Shown: piece after piece, positions 1 to 12,900 of the stretch
Layout of the letters: every line of letters begins with the position of its first letter
Numbering within the stretch: the first letter of the stretch is position 1
Assembly: GCF_018320785.1 (NCBI RefSeq)
Contig: NC_054884.1
Coordinates: 26,041,667-26,105,666 of the forward strand
Reading direction: 5' to 3'
DNA: 64,000 bases
Source: Cheilinus undulatus
Lineage: Eukaryota; Chordata; Actinopteri; Labriformes; Labridae
Made by a program: the position numbers and the translations under genes
Notes under the pieces: generated by a model
Database searches by the model: none
The model's input: the letters and a program-made list of their open reading frames with translations, nothing else
What the model was told of the DNA's origin: nothing

Positions 1-479
1 GCATGTAATCAAAATATTTGACTATAAAACTTTCCAACCCTCCATGGGTAGATTAGTCAATTGTGTGACAAATCAGAAGCAAAAATGCGTTACTCATTTT
101 GGAAGGAGAAGAGTGGACAAGGTTTTTGTTCTAGCAAGAAAACTGGAGGAAGCTTGGCAGCTTCCCTCTAGTCTTCATGTATAATTAGTTCAATAAAGGC
201 TGGCTGCAAACTAGATGACTTTAAGCCCGATTTCATAACCTTATTTAAGGTGTTGATATGATTGTCTTCAATTTACTTTCCTGTTTGAGTCATATCCCAA
301 GCCCCCTGTAAAATCATGAATTAACTTTGATTACCATGTTTGTTCGAACTCTGAGTTCAATTTTACTATCCAAACCCAGAACAGATTACTGCCAGACCTG
401 CTAAATCAAGAAATCACTGAAATAGAATCTGTCTGACAAAGTGAAGTAGGCTTAAAGTCAATTACAGCTATAAGTCTAG

Positions 480-770
480 AAAGGTTTAAAAGAATTCTAA
501 GGCTTTGGGACTCCAGAGGACCATGGTGACAGCCATTATCCACAAATGGAAAAAACTTGGAACAGTGGTGAATCCTCCCAGGGGTGGCCGGCCTACCAAA
601 ATTACTCCAAGATCGCTTTAATGACTCTCTTGACAGGCCTCTCTTGACTCATTAAGGGTCAGTGTCAATAGTTCAACAATGAGAAAGAGATTGGGCAGAA
701 ACGGTATCCATGGGAAAGTTCCAATGCCAAAACCGCTTCATTCCCCCAAGAATTGAAATCCTTATTCTTT
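480..770 (+). mobile_element. Degraded Tc1-like transposase N-terminal fragment
   Basis: Plus-strand translation in shifting frames gives the helix-turn-helix part of Tc1-like transposases: RTMVTAIIHKWKKLGTVVN, then GGRPTKITPR, then after frame breaks MRKRLGRNGIHGKVPMPKP. These match the known pattern of DNA-binding domain, GRPxKIT linker and RKRLxxNGxxGxVP segment in fish Tc1 elements. No DDE catalytic domain or terminal inverted repeats could be paired. It is a dead fragment. Confidence 0.75.
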
Positions 771-1816
771 ACTGATTTTACATTATTTACTTCGGGCTGT
801 CTTTTTCTAATATTGAAATGTGTTTGCTGAGCTGAAGCATTAAGTGTGACAAATATGCAAATTAAGAAAAATTAGGAAAGGAGCAGATACTTTTTCACAG
901 CGCTGTAGGTGGTGTAGGAGCCTTTGCCACTTGTCATCCAGTTGTGTTTGATTTGAAGATGTTAAGATTATTGTAAGCTCATTGCTGCATGCTTCCAAAG
1001 TGTCTTGAGTTGTCGGAAGAACATACCAACATATGTGTACAATATATGTACAATGTGTAATAAACCTCTTAGTTGAGCTTTAATAGTGTACCGGGATAGT
1101 GGGACATCATATCATGGAGCTAGACTATTTCCCACATCTTGCCACTAACACACTGAACCTTTTTGTTTAGTCTGCATGAGTTATTTACACAATTTGTATG
1201 CCAAGTTTAATTGGACTAGTTCACAGAGGCTTGACTAAATGTTTAATGTTTTTCAGGCACTTGGTTGACCTGGTTCAGTGGTTAAACCAGTGGAGAATTA
1301 AATTTGGGTGTCTCCCTAAAGACCTCATCAGATGCCACTGAAACAAGGCCATCTGTTGATGGTGTGTTAGTTAAGTGACAAAACTGCAAACAGACAATCC
1401 CATGCAAAGAAGAGTTGTCTCTTTAGTTCCCGCCTTCCTTTTCATAGCTGCACTTAACAACTGTGCTAGTTTGGAATTAGGTCCTAAAAAAGCAATGAAA
1501 GTGGGTACATTTGTTTTGTGCATTTGACAGCTCAGGATGAGACGTTACAATCTGTTTTACTCCAGTATCAATTTGTTGAAATGTAAATTAACCTTGTAAA
1601 GAAATATTTGATAGCTGGAAGTTATGATGAAAAATTGATTGCTCTGTTAAGGTAAAAGTCAGACATTTGGATGATCGATTTAACATAAGTGAAATGATTA
1701 AGAAATGACAAAATAAAAATTATGGCCTTGGACAGTAGGACAGACTTTTTGAGGGATTATTTTGATGTTTACTTAAAGGGGTTAATATAAGATTCACCAT
1801 TTAAAACAAAGCTCCT

Positions 1817-1831
1817 GGGGGGGGGGGGGGG
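1817..1831. repeat. Poly(G) run
   Basis: Fifteen consecutive G residues. This is a plain homopolymer whose length is likely to vary and to be error-prone in assembly. Confidence 0.95.
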
Positions 1832-2339
1832 TTCCTCACTGTGCATAAAAGCTCCGCATGTGGATGAAGTGTCAGTTGATATTGATTATATGAAAACAAT
1901 CCACTGAAAGTTTGATGGTTTTTCACATTCAGTCTTAAAATAGTTCAGATGACATTTTGAAAATAATCACCATGCACACTGAGTGTGCATTTGTGTGAAA
2001 GGGTGATGACATGGAGTTCTTAATGCAAATGATTCAAAACTACAAAACAGTGGCATTTTACAAAAGATTGCACTACATTAACACAATTCATTTTCAGGCA
2101 CCCAGTATGATATTGTCGTGAGAGATGAGAAAGTTAAGGTTTTTGAATGAAATAGCTGCTGTGGAACATGGCAAAGTCTCAAAAGATGCTTATTGTTCCA
2201 CTCTAACTGTACATGGCTACAATCGCTGGTAAGATTTATGGACAAAAGTATTTGGTCACTCCAGTTAATCATTGAATTCAGGTTTTTCAATCAGACCCAT
2301 TGCCACAGGTGTATAAAATTAAGCACCTAGCCATGCAGT

Positions 2340-3290
2340 CTCTATCTGCAAACATTCTTGATACAAATTGGATCATTCTGAAGAGCTCAGTGACTTCAAG
2401 TGTGGTACTGTGATGATGCCATCTTTGCAATAAGGTGGTTCATGAAATGTCATCCCTGCTGGATATTTTACAGTCAACTGTAAGTAATGTTTTCAGAAAG
2501 TGGAAGCATTTAGGAAGAAGAGCAGCTCAGCCACAAGTGGGGTCAGTGACTGCAACATTGCCGATTCCACAGCTGAAGAGTTCTGATCTTCCACTTGTAT
2601 TAATGTAAGCACAAAAACTGTGTGACGGGAGCTTCATGGGATGGGTTTCAATGGCTGTGCAGCTGCATGCAAGCCTCACATCACCAAGTCCATTGCAAAG
2701 CATTGGCAGGATGGATGAAGTAGTGTAAAAGACAATGACACTGGACTGAGCAGTGGCAACATGTTCAGCAGGGTGACAAACCATACTTTTGTTTCCCTTG
2801 GGCGAGTCTAGGTTTGGCAGATGCCATTATAGGCCCCTTATCTTCAGTGAGGAGCAGTCTTAATGTTTCAGCATACCAAGACATTTTTGACAATGCTATG
2901 CTTTCAACTTTGTGGCAACAGTTTGGGGAAGGGTCTTTTCTATTCCAACATGACTGTGCATAACTTGGCTGGCCCACACAGAGCCCTGACCTCAACCCCA
3001 TCGAGCACCTTTTGGATGAACTGGAACGGAAATTGCGTGCCAGACCTTCTTGTCCAACATCAGTGCCTGACCTCATAAATGCTCCATAGAATGAATGGGC
3101 ACAAGTTCCCACAGAAACACTCCAAAGTCTTAGGAGAAGCCTTCCAGGAAGAGTGAAATCTGTTATAGCTGCAAAATGGGGCCAACTCCATATTGAAGTA
3201 TATGTTTTTTAATATAATATCCTTAAAGTCCCTGTTGGTACAATGGTCAGGGTGCCGAATATCCATATAGTGTATGAAGTTTGTTGTGTT
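2340..3290 (+). mobile_element. Degraded Tc1/mariner-type transposon relic
   Basis: The plus strand contains a broken transposase. A HTH-like part lies at about 2,380-2,540 (VKWKHLGRRAAQP-like after frame changes). The catalytic part reads FQHDCA around 2,943-2,960 and then, after a stop and an apparent deletion, SPDLNPIEHLLDELERKLRA at about 2,980-3,040. In intact family members the second Asp and the Glu are about 34 residues apart; here they are separated by far less, so roughly 20 codons are missing. Multiple stops and frameshifts show it is inactive. The family is recognised from these motifs; no terminal repeats were mapped. Confidence 0.75.
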
Positions 3291-4799
3291 TCACAAAGAT
3301 TATTTGTGCTCATCAAATCTTACAGAGTGAATAAACACCCAAAGACAAAGTCAGATTTTTACTGTGCTGGCCTCATTTATCTACATCCATAATGCAGCAC
3401 CGTGCCTCCTAATTAAAACAAGAACGTAGATTCCAATGTAATAGAAAAAACAAACGCACTAGTGGTTGTCTTAGTTTGAAGTTAATTTTATTTCTGGCAT
3501 AGAGTATCATTTTGTTCAGCACAACAGCTTTATAACAGCTTAAATTTGTAATATTTCCCACATAAATAATGTTCTATATAGTCTATAAAAAATAAATGAG
3601 CCTTTTGTTTTTCTTTTTCATGATAAACATTTGTACTGAACATTCATTAATCACTGAACGACTCAATAAAACACAATATTTTCCATTTCAATGAAATTAC
3701 TCAATTTCCCATTCACAGAAAAGTGTAACAATGTGTCAGAACCCATTAATACAATACCAGAGATTATAGCAGCTGCTCTTATTTGCAGGGACTATTTTTT
3801 ATTTTATTTTATTTTATTTTTTATTATTTTAGGATTGAGACCCACTGGAGAACACATCTCAGACATTACATTCTGTTACATGTACTGTACCATTCAGATT
3901 AGACAGAAAACACCAGGTACAAACAGAGTGGATTAACATCAGAGTTAAAATATTGAACATTTAAAGAGTTTTACATCTGGCAGGAGATAAGTTTGCATCT
4001 TCTTATTTTAAGGCATTTTTGTTTTTTAATGTTCAGTATATCTTTACATAATGTCTTCATTTGAACATATAAAAATACAGTTAGAATGAAGGAATAAGCA
4101 TGCATATGTGTGGCTTAGGGAGTCTTTTGTCAGGGATATTGAAGTCACTTTGACCGATGATTACATAAACCCTAAAAGGACATGCATCCAGGCTTTTATT
4201 TTTACTTTGCTTCCTTTGATTACAAATAGTCAGCTGTGGATCAGAGCTAAAGTTAGTTGACTCTCAACTGGAAGGTCAGGGTTCAATTCACATGTCGATG
4301 TGTCCTCAGGACACAATAACAACCACTTTACATAAAAGCCTCTGCCATCAGTGTGTGGATTTGTATGCAGCTGGCGCATGTCGGCTTCAGCATGCACTCT
4401 CACGACTTACCAGGCACACCCTGCATCTCCCTGCTGTCATAGCCCCATCTATCCTCATAATGTTTAGCTAAATAAAAGCCACTGATAGTTACTTGATTCA
4501 TTTGCAAATGCTTCCCTATAGAAATGTTAAAAAAAGCTTTTACTTTGAAAAGCACAAACTTAAAGTGTACTAGTGCTATGTTTATCTTGCCTGTGACATA
4601 GTCTACCGATGTGGAGACTGAAAACTTTTTCAGTAGTTGAAGTTTAGAGAAGAACCGTATCAGACTGATGCATTTTTGGCTTGTGACCTTCATCAGAGTT
4701 GTCGAGAATCACACTACAAACATATACCAATGTGGGCATTGGTGAAAACAAGTTACAGTCATGTGCATACTTTTTAGGCATGTAGGGCACTAAGGATTC

Positions 4800-5470
4800 A
4801 TCGTGATGCTTAACGTGCCTGGGGCCAGAGTCGAGCTTGAAACATATCAACAAGTGTCTCGCTTGGTAGCCAAGGTCAAGCTTGACGGCATCTCTTTTGT
4901 CCAGGCTTTTTCACCCCTGGGAATACACCTAAAGAACGCTGCCTGTTTACAGTTCATTGGGACCTCCAGTAGAACTAGGGACTCATGCCAGTGCTTCTAC
5001 CCACCTGGGCAGTACCCTAAGCCATGCTTACTCCCTACATCCACCCCTTACTCTGCCCTGAAGGTGTGGTTTATTTTTTAACAGATTATTTCTCCATTCC
5101 CCTGGTAATATGCAAAGGCATCCAGAGCAAGACTGGGGTTTGTGTCAATTGTCCTTCCCAAGGGTGCCTTCAGGTGGCTTACATACCACATCTATGCCTT
5201 ACCTCAGCTTAAATTTTTGGCCCAAACATGCCTAAAAGTTCTGCACAGTACGGGAAATGTGATTATTTCCCTGTCTATTTTGGCTGAGAGGTGTGTGCAG
5301 CTTATAGTAAAAATAGGCGAGCCTACTGTTCTCTAGATTCTTCATGCATGAAACGCACCTATCAGACATGTGAGAGGAAGCGCTCATGTAGGCAGTCTAA
5401 AGGCCTTACTTGTTAACTTGCAAGCCAAAATGAAAACCAAGCTTCCAAGACAGGGTCAACACATGCTCAG
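4800..5470. other. Unclassified GC-richer block
   Basis: This block is visibly GC-richer than its surroundings and carries several overlapping plus-strand open frames of 60-92 codons (4,803-5,081, 5,024-5,212, 5,142-5,336). The translations are Pro/Cys/Leu-rich and contain no motif I recognise. It could be a decayed retroelement fragment or unique sequence. I assign no function. Confidence 0.3.
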
Positions 5471-6950
5471 TCTGAAATGGGCTTTGGTATGACCTGCACT
5501 GTAAAAAGCACTTTGAGTAGTCAGATGACCTATACAATCTGTAGTTTCTTTACAACTCTGCCTCTTAATGTCAGGTTGCTTTTGCAAGGTCTTGATTTAC
5601 TTATGTAAGTATCTCGAGACAGCAAGCCCAGTTTTCCTGATACTCAGGATATGAAGATAAAATTAGATATCTAATGAAAGCAACCAGAATGTACTCAATG
5701 CAACATTAAAATAATCAAATGTATGGATGCATGTCCTTTTAAGGTTTCTGTAGATGATAGATGATGATTGCACACATTACAACATATTTCCTTCAATAGT
5801 TACATCTAAATACTGGTGATTTAAATTGCATTTAACCGTCACAGACTGAACCACAGTAAACACTAGAAGAAAAAACAGACATCACAGTACACTCTGAATG
5901 GGCATATTTGACCAATACAACATGCTTGATTCAAGTTTCTAAAGAATATCAAAAATAGCAACCATCTTATATAGAAGCCTCATGCATCTAATAAATCGAT
6001 TTGGCAAATTGCACATGTACCCTCACTGCACTTGCTTTTATATGATTATTGCACAAAATACCAATATTACATCCATACCCTCTCTCTACCTCTAAGTGCA
6101 AATACAAAGCACTTATATACACTAGAACACAGTGGTTCGCCTCAGTCACCACTACTCTGTATTTTACTTACAAAATTGCACTGCTTGTTAGACTTTACAC
6201 TTACTATTGCTATGATATAGAACACAATCATACAGTACAACTAGTGTATGTCTAATGTGCCACTGGAACCATACAGCATGTTTCCCTCTTGCCAGTCCTC
6301 TACATGAACATTTATCCACTCATTTATTTATATAAGTATCTTAAAGTGCTTTAACAGACTGAGTTCACATCCATACAGCCTCTTTGGCAACCTCACGATG
6401 TCAATAGATGCTTAAAATACGTAAAAATGACTGAATTAGTTCTTAATTTAGGTATGCTCTAGTTTGCTGTTAGCAAAGTGGCATGTACACAAAGTGAACA
6501 TGTTGGCAGGATCACATTTACAATACTTCATGATTGTTTCAAGTCACTTAAATATATGTATATTTTTATGATTCTGTTACTATTCTACACTTCTGAGTTA
6601 TACACAAGAATCAGTTGATTTATACTCTGATAGAGGGGTGTCCCCTCTGTCATATAAAAAGCAGCATGGCTTCAGTTTCCTAAAAGGCAGCAGACCACTT
6701 CTTCTCAGTCTACTGAGTCAAGCAGAGTCACTGTTGGACCCCAAATCATTCTGATGTCTGCACACATAAAAAAATTAATAGTTTTCCATTATTAATTCAC
6801 ATTTATCATATTTACATATGAACTTTAAGGCTTCACATTTTAAATTAACACTATTGCACGGACAAGAAAGACACACAAAGGCATCTGAGTCTAAAGCTAA
6901 AGTCTAAACCTACGAGTGAGTGAGAAGTGGGCGTGTTCTCACAGTATGTC

Positions 6951-9900
6951 TCACTTCCCTGATTTTTGGGGCTGGCTAGCTCCCGTGCTGCCATCAGCTG
7001 GTTTACTAGCTGCAGCACTGATTCTATTGCACAGATCCCTGATTTCCAGTAGGCCCTCGTTCAGGGCTCTGACGAAAACGGCCGAGCTTGTCCCCGTGTT
7101 CTCCCAGAAACTGGACACACAGAACAGGATGTGGTCTGACTGCGGATTGTAACAGGCACCATAGCCGTTGGGTACCACCGGGCCATAGCAGCAGAACATT
7201 TCTACAGTGGTGGGGACCTGGATAGAAGAGGATAAAGAATGGGTTCATTTAGCTTGTAAAGATATGTGATGTTTAATATTTGACAAAAAAATAGAGTTTT
7301 CAACCTGCAATTCGACCATCCTCTATTTTTCTGCTAACTATTCATTGATAAATTATTTACTTTATAGACCTTTTGCACCTGACGTCACACAGTCAACTCT
7401 GTCTGGCCCTGCCCCTGCCTGGATGGCTAAAGGGGTAAGTAAGTTATTATATATTAGTGTTCAATAAGAGTCAGCTCATTGGCCAATTATGCTTACACAA
7501 CAAGCAGTTAGCTTTGCTCTCCAAGTGCAGAAATTTAACACTAATGGTACAGTTGCAATGTGCGCAAATGGTGCAAGGATGTTAAATAGATGTGATCAAA
7601 AATATAAAATTTGCAATGATGTGGGCAGATTTACACAATGTACATAAGATCATTTCAGATCATTTACATTAACTAATGCGAATATGCATATGAGATGAGG
7701 AGTTTTACCAGTGAGTTTTCTTACAATATTTAAGTTATGGTAAAGTAGTAAAGAAACAGTGCAGGATATTTTACATTTAAACACGGCTAAGGTGCATGTG
7801 AAATTAAAAGTTATATTGTCTGATGTATAGTTCAGTTCTGGACTTTACAATAACAGTTTTTCACGGGCCAAACTCTGGTGTTGAAAAATGAAGCTGATGT
7901 GGAAGTTCAGAAAACTGCAGTTCCTTGAATGTCCACTTGTGGCTTGGTCCAGAATTCAGGAAAGTCAATTGAAATCCATGTTAAAATTTTAATCTAAACA
8001 GCAGTAAAACACTTTTATTGCCTGGTTCAAAACTAATTTGGTATCAATGGTTCCCTTTTATCTATATATTTTTTCTGGCCTTTTTATGCCTCATCATAGA
8101 GATACGACAGTGGATAGATTTATATTTCATACAGTGTCTGCTTTTTCACTTATTTTTAAATGCTAATTAAAAGCTACTGCTTCTTAATCAAACTTGAAAT
8201 GCCAAACGAAGTCTTAAAATAAAACAAAGCTTACAATCATGAGATAACCACATAAAAAAATAAAGATAAAGCAACATTTCGTTAATAAAACAGAGAATAT
8301 GGTCTGGTGCATTTTCCCAGAATTAAATATTGAATAGACCCATTTTAGAAGTAGCTTTAGCTAAAGCTAACAAAACTTTTCTGACTACATAGTTAGCACC
8401 ACTATGTAAGCCAATGTAGCTAACTTAGCCAGCTAAAGCTAATAAAGCTAATCAAGGTCGGTGTTCACATAACTACCTTAAAAGTGGGTTTCGCTTTAGC
8501 CAAACTGGAACAATCTAATGTAGTTGTTTTATCCGTAGGTGACTGTAATTACGTGTTGATCGTTGTACGAGAGCAAGCATATCTGGGCCTGTGTGTGTCG
8601 TGTTTGTGCATGTGCATAATGTTTGTGCATGTGTTTGTGTTCACATCATTTCATGCATAGGTGAAAGAGTCTAGTCTAGTGTAGCTAACACACCTTCATT
8701 TGCTTTAGCTACATTAGTTATGAAGCAACGCTACCTACATAGCTAATTTAACATCGTTAGCTGTAGATTTAGCTACCTAAGCAGACTGTTTACTTTTTTT
8801 GAACGATGTGAGCTTTAGCAAACATAGCTAAAGATAATGTAGCTATGTAGGTAAAGTAGCTAAAGCTGAAGTTGCTATGGTTCATTTTTCTCTAATGCAG
8901 TTTTTTTAACTTTAGTCGTAGCTATGTTAGCTGTGTTAGAGTGTTTTAATGAAAAGGAAAAGCTTTTTTCTTTCAAGCAGATTGTTTACTCAGCTTTATT
9001 AAATTTTTTCTAATCAGGTTTTGCAGGTCAACTTTTTGGCTTTTAACTTTTTGTATCCTAACCCCTATCTTAACCCTCACCCTAACTCTAACCGGAAGTT
9101 AAATCAGATTCTATTTTGAAAGTTTCTGCATGTATACTTGTTCTGACAGAGGCAGCGGCTCACATTGTGGTCTGGGATCTGTAGTCTGCAGCCAGACTGT
9201 CTTGGATATTGTTGAATATTACCAACTACTACAATGAAACATGCATACCAGATACATTTTCACATATGTGACATATTCTTTTTGTTTAATTACCAGAGGT
9301 TGTAAAGTAAACCAAAGCTTAAGAACCATACCATAATTTTGTAATACACTTTTAGAAGCCCCTCTAGGTCAGATGAATACAATACTGTCATGCTCTCTTG
9401 AATACGGTGCAGTCATAGTATTGACTCCTTAAACTTTATGTTTGTTGGTGCCTTAAACAGTTCTTTCAGTGATAATTACTTGAGGTCCAGTCACTTGCAG
9501 GAAAGTTAAAGATGTTCTTGGTAAATAAAAGCTGAGGGCAAAGATGAGTCACACAGGGTCTCTAATTAAAAATAAAAGACAGGATCTTCAGTGAGGATCC
9601 CAAACAAAAGCATAAACAACATACTTTTAATTAGCATTGTGTGTTATCTGATGTTTTTTGTTGTTGCTTTGGTTTTCCTGTCTCAGTCCCTTTTTAAAGG
9701 ACCACTGTGGAGTTCAGTGACACATTATGCGAGGCTTCACCCACTCAACTGTTTGAGCTTGGCTGTCTTATGAATGCAGAGCTTAGTGCTAATTACAGCC
9801 ATGCCCTCAAAGTTGCTCAAAATTATTAAAAAGTTAGCCAGATGATACTGGATTGAACTTTTTCCAACCTTAAAGTGCAGCCAAATGTGATAAATTTGCA

Positions 9901-12900
9901 GAAAACCCAACAATTAGCAGGTTTATTTTTGATTGCTCTCATATCTAGTTATATTTGAAAAAAACAAACAAAAAATATCAGATTCGGGATCAGCATTTCC
10001 ACTCAGTATTTTCTGTGCTGATCACGAAAATAAAATATTGTCACGGTTCTGGGGTTCTGTGATATTAACCTGTGCATAGATGTGCCTTAAATTCTTCCTT
10101 TCGACAATCGTGAACCTTATGATGTGAATTTCAAGCAAGTACATACCAGAACAAATGGTTTCAAATATTACCTGACTGGTAGAGAGGATGAACTGGTTAC
10201 TGGCCACATATGTCTCATCACAGAAGATCTCCGGTTTCTCCATGTTGAGCTCCTTTGAGATCCTCAGGAGACCAAGGAGATGATTGTCTATTGCCATTCC
10301 TGTAATAGCCTGGAAATATACAGATTTTTGGTAAGATATAATGAATGCTCTTCAATTATAGCTTCAGTGTATACTACAATTAAACCAATCAATGCAAACA
10401 ATTAAATTTCATGGATTAAATTGAAGAAAGGAAAAACTTTTTTGGTAGTACCTCTAAAAATTGAATTATGAGCTGCCTTATGGGGTTTTAGTAAGTTGCT
10501 ATGCCATTCAAAGTGGTCAAAATTTGATTCTTTTGCAAAATGTATCATTAAGAGATGGCCGCTGTAGCTACACCATGTAAGGCTGGTAAATGAACTTTGT
10601 TAAATGAATTTAAAAGAAATTCTTTTTATCTGATATCACTCTCAAATACAAATTTAAAAGGTCTGCTGGCCACTTTCTGGAAGAAGGGCCTGCCTTCAAA
10701 CTGTAGCTCTCAGACGCCCCCTCTCACGGACTGTTATTGTGTGACGTTGCCTCTGTCAGAATGGAAAGACACACTAAAACTTTCAAAATAAAATCAGATT
10801 AAACTTTAAGAAAATTGAAATAAAAAAGTAAAAAGGGGACCATTGATACCAATTTTTTAACCAGGCAGTAAAGGTTTTTTACTGTTGTTTAAATCAAAAT
10901 TTTAACATGGATGTCAGTGGACTTTGTTAAATTTTGAACCAAGTCTCAAGTGGACACCCAAGGAACTGAAGTTTTCTGCAGTTCCACATAGGCTACTTTA
11001 GCTACATTAGCTATATGGCTACCTTACCTACACAGGTAATTATGCTACATTAGCTTAAGCTGTGTTTTCTAAAGCTCACGTTGCTAAACCTAATGTAGCT
11101 ACAGTATTTTACATTGCTTTGTTTTTTACTTAATCATAAACGGTTGAAATTAACAAACCAGAAGATCAAGAGTCACAACATTATATGAAAGCAATGAATT
11201 GATGAGCTGCCATAACAAAATGTTACCTACATTGTTTTTGCAGCTATCTTAGCTTTAGCTAAAGCTAAAGAGTCTATTCTAGTTATAGCCAAAGCTAATA
11301 AAGCTAGAGTGAGCCACTGTTCACGTAACTGACAGAGGTAATGTTTCTCAGTAGAGGTCGGGGGGGGGGGTAGAAGTAGCAACGTGAATGGTGGTTCAGT
11401 TAAACTAATTTCACTTTAGCTAAAGCTTAAGTTACGCTAACTATGTTGTTAATGTTGAGTAAATGTAGCTATGTTAGTTTTAGCTTTTTTTTTTTTAGTC
11501 TTTGCCTATGTTTCTGTCTGGACAGAGGCTGTGTTTCATTGTAGTAGTCTGAGAGCTTCAGAAAAAATGAAAAATTTCACAGCGAACTGCAATGTGAGCA
11601 CAACTTCTAGAATTTTCCTCTCGATTTTACACAGATTTTATCCATCCTCTTGCAAAATTTCCATGTGAAGTTAGGATGAGTTAATGTGTAAACAGCAGGA
11701 AATATTCAGGGAAATTTCAATATGAGTGAATAGGCGTGGGTGATGATGTTTACATTATTCAACCCCTGCAGGATTGGTGGGGTCCACTTGCATGTTGAAT
11801 GAAACTGGTTTACTCTCTTTCCTGCTTGCAAGTTTTTTCTTTTAAGTTCAATCTCTGATTGTGTAAATGCATAAATGTAACTTCATTCATATTGACAAGA
11901 AGCAGTCACAATAGTTTTGCTTCAATCGCCATTATGGATTTCTGCAGAATTGCAGGCAGTTCTGAAATACTCTAGAAATTATCTTGTTTCATCATGTACA
12001 GCTTCATTAACATTTTAGATCTTATTTGATTAATCTGAAGTGTAAACACCACACTCCATGGTTTTATGGGGGATATATGCCTGATTATTTCTTGCTTTGT
12101 GCCATCTGGAACTACTGGGAATCTCCACTGGAAGTCTGAAAACTTAACTCAGCAAGCAAGACTCCACCAAGTCTCTGGCTCAGCCAAGAAGTAGTCCCCA
12201 GAATTGTTAATTAGCTTAAAAGGCTTAGGAGGTGCTGGTTGGTGGATTTTTATTCTTGTTTCTGGAGGGAGCCGGACTGTTTCCTTCTGCTTGCATTCTT
12301 GGATAAGCCAAAAAAAAAAAAAAAAATCTGAGCTTATTAAGTGTTTCTCTCTCTTAAGATTTTAGGTGAAGCAGCAGTGTAGCACCATGTTCAGTCATAA
12401 AGAATACACATTTGAATACTTACTGCAATTGTATAACTTGTCTGGGCATTAATTGCATCCCTCAGTTGCTTCATTTTTTCTGAATCCTGTTGAAAAAAAA
12501 AAAAAACAATTCAGGGATAAAATATTATCTGGACATATTTTATGTTTTAGTTTAAGCACAGACTATAAATCCATTTTTTGTATCATGTTAGATCCAATGG
12601 GATATCATCTGCTTGTATGGGGGCATCAGGTTCAGAGAGGCTCCTCACACCTGTTTCATTTACACTGGCTGATGTGGGAGTTACTCTGTAATTGTGCTCA
12701 AAGTGAGAAAAATGACCCACGGTGTAAGTGACCCTCTCATCTGTCATGGACTTAACAAAGGCCAGGGCCTCAGGGGTGGCAGAGCGAATGTTATCAACCC
12801 GGCCCTCTTGGAAACGCCGGATGGACGCGCTCTCATAGGTCGGCACGAGCCTTCCATGGCATCTGTCAAAGACATTGTTTTTAGAACATTTTAAAGACCA

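Larger units (their letters stand above)
1..6950. other. Intergenic and chat 3' flank, no gene supported
   Basis: This stretch lies downstream of the chat stop codon and may include its 3' UTR. A minus-strand AATAAA candidate (TTTATT on the plus strand) lies near 6,326. The open frames here are all under 120 codons with no recognisable domain and no splice-consistent neighbours. The recognisable content is two Tc1/mariner-type transposase relics (480-770 and 2,340-3,290), a 15-G run at 1,817-1,831 and a somewhat GC-richer block around 4,800-5,470. Nothing else could be assigned. Confidence 0.6.

Noticed and set aside
2863-3078. 71-codon frame overlapping the transposase relic
   Set aside because: It is in the wrong frame relative to the SPDLNPIEH motif and is a by-product of the decayed transposon.
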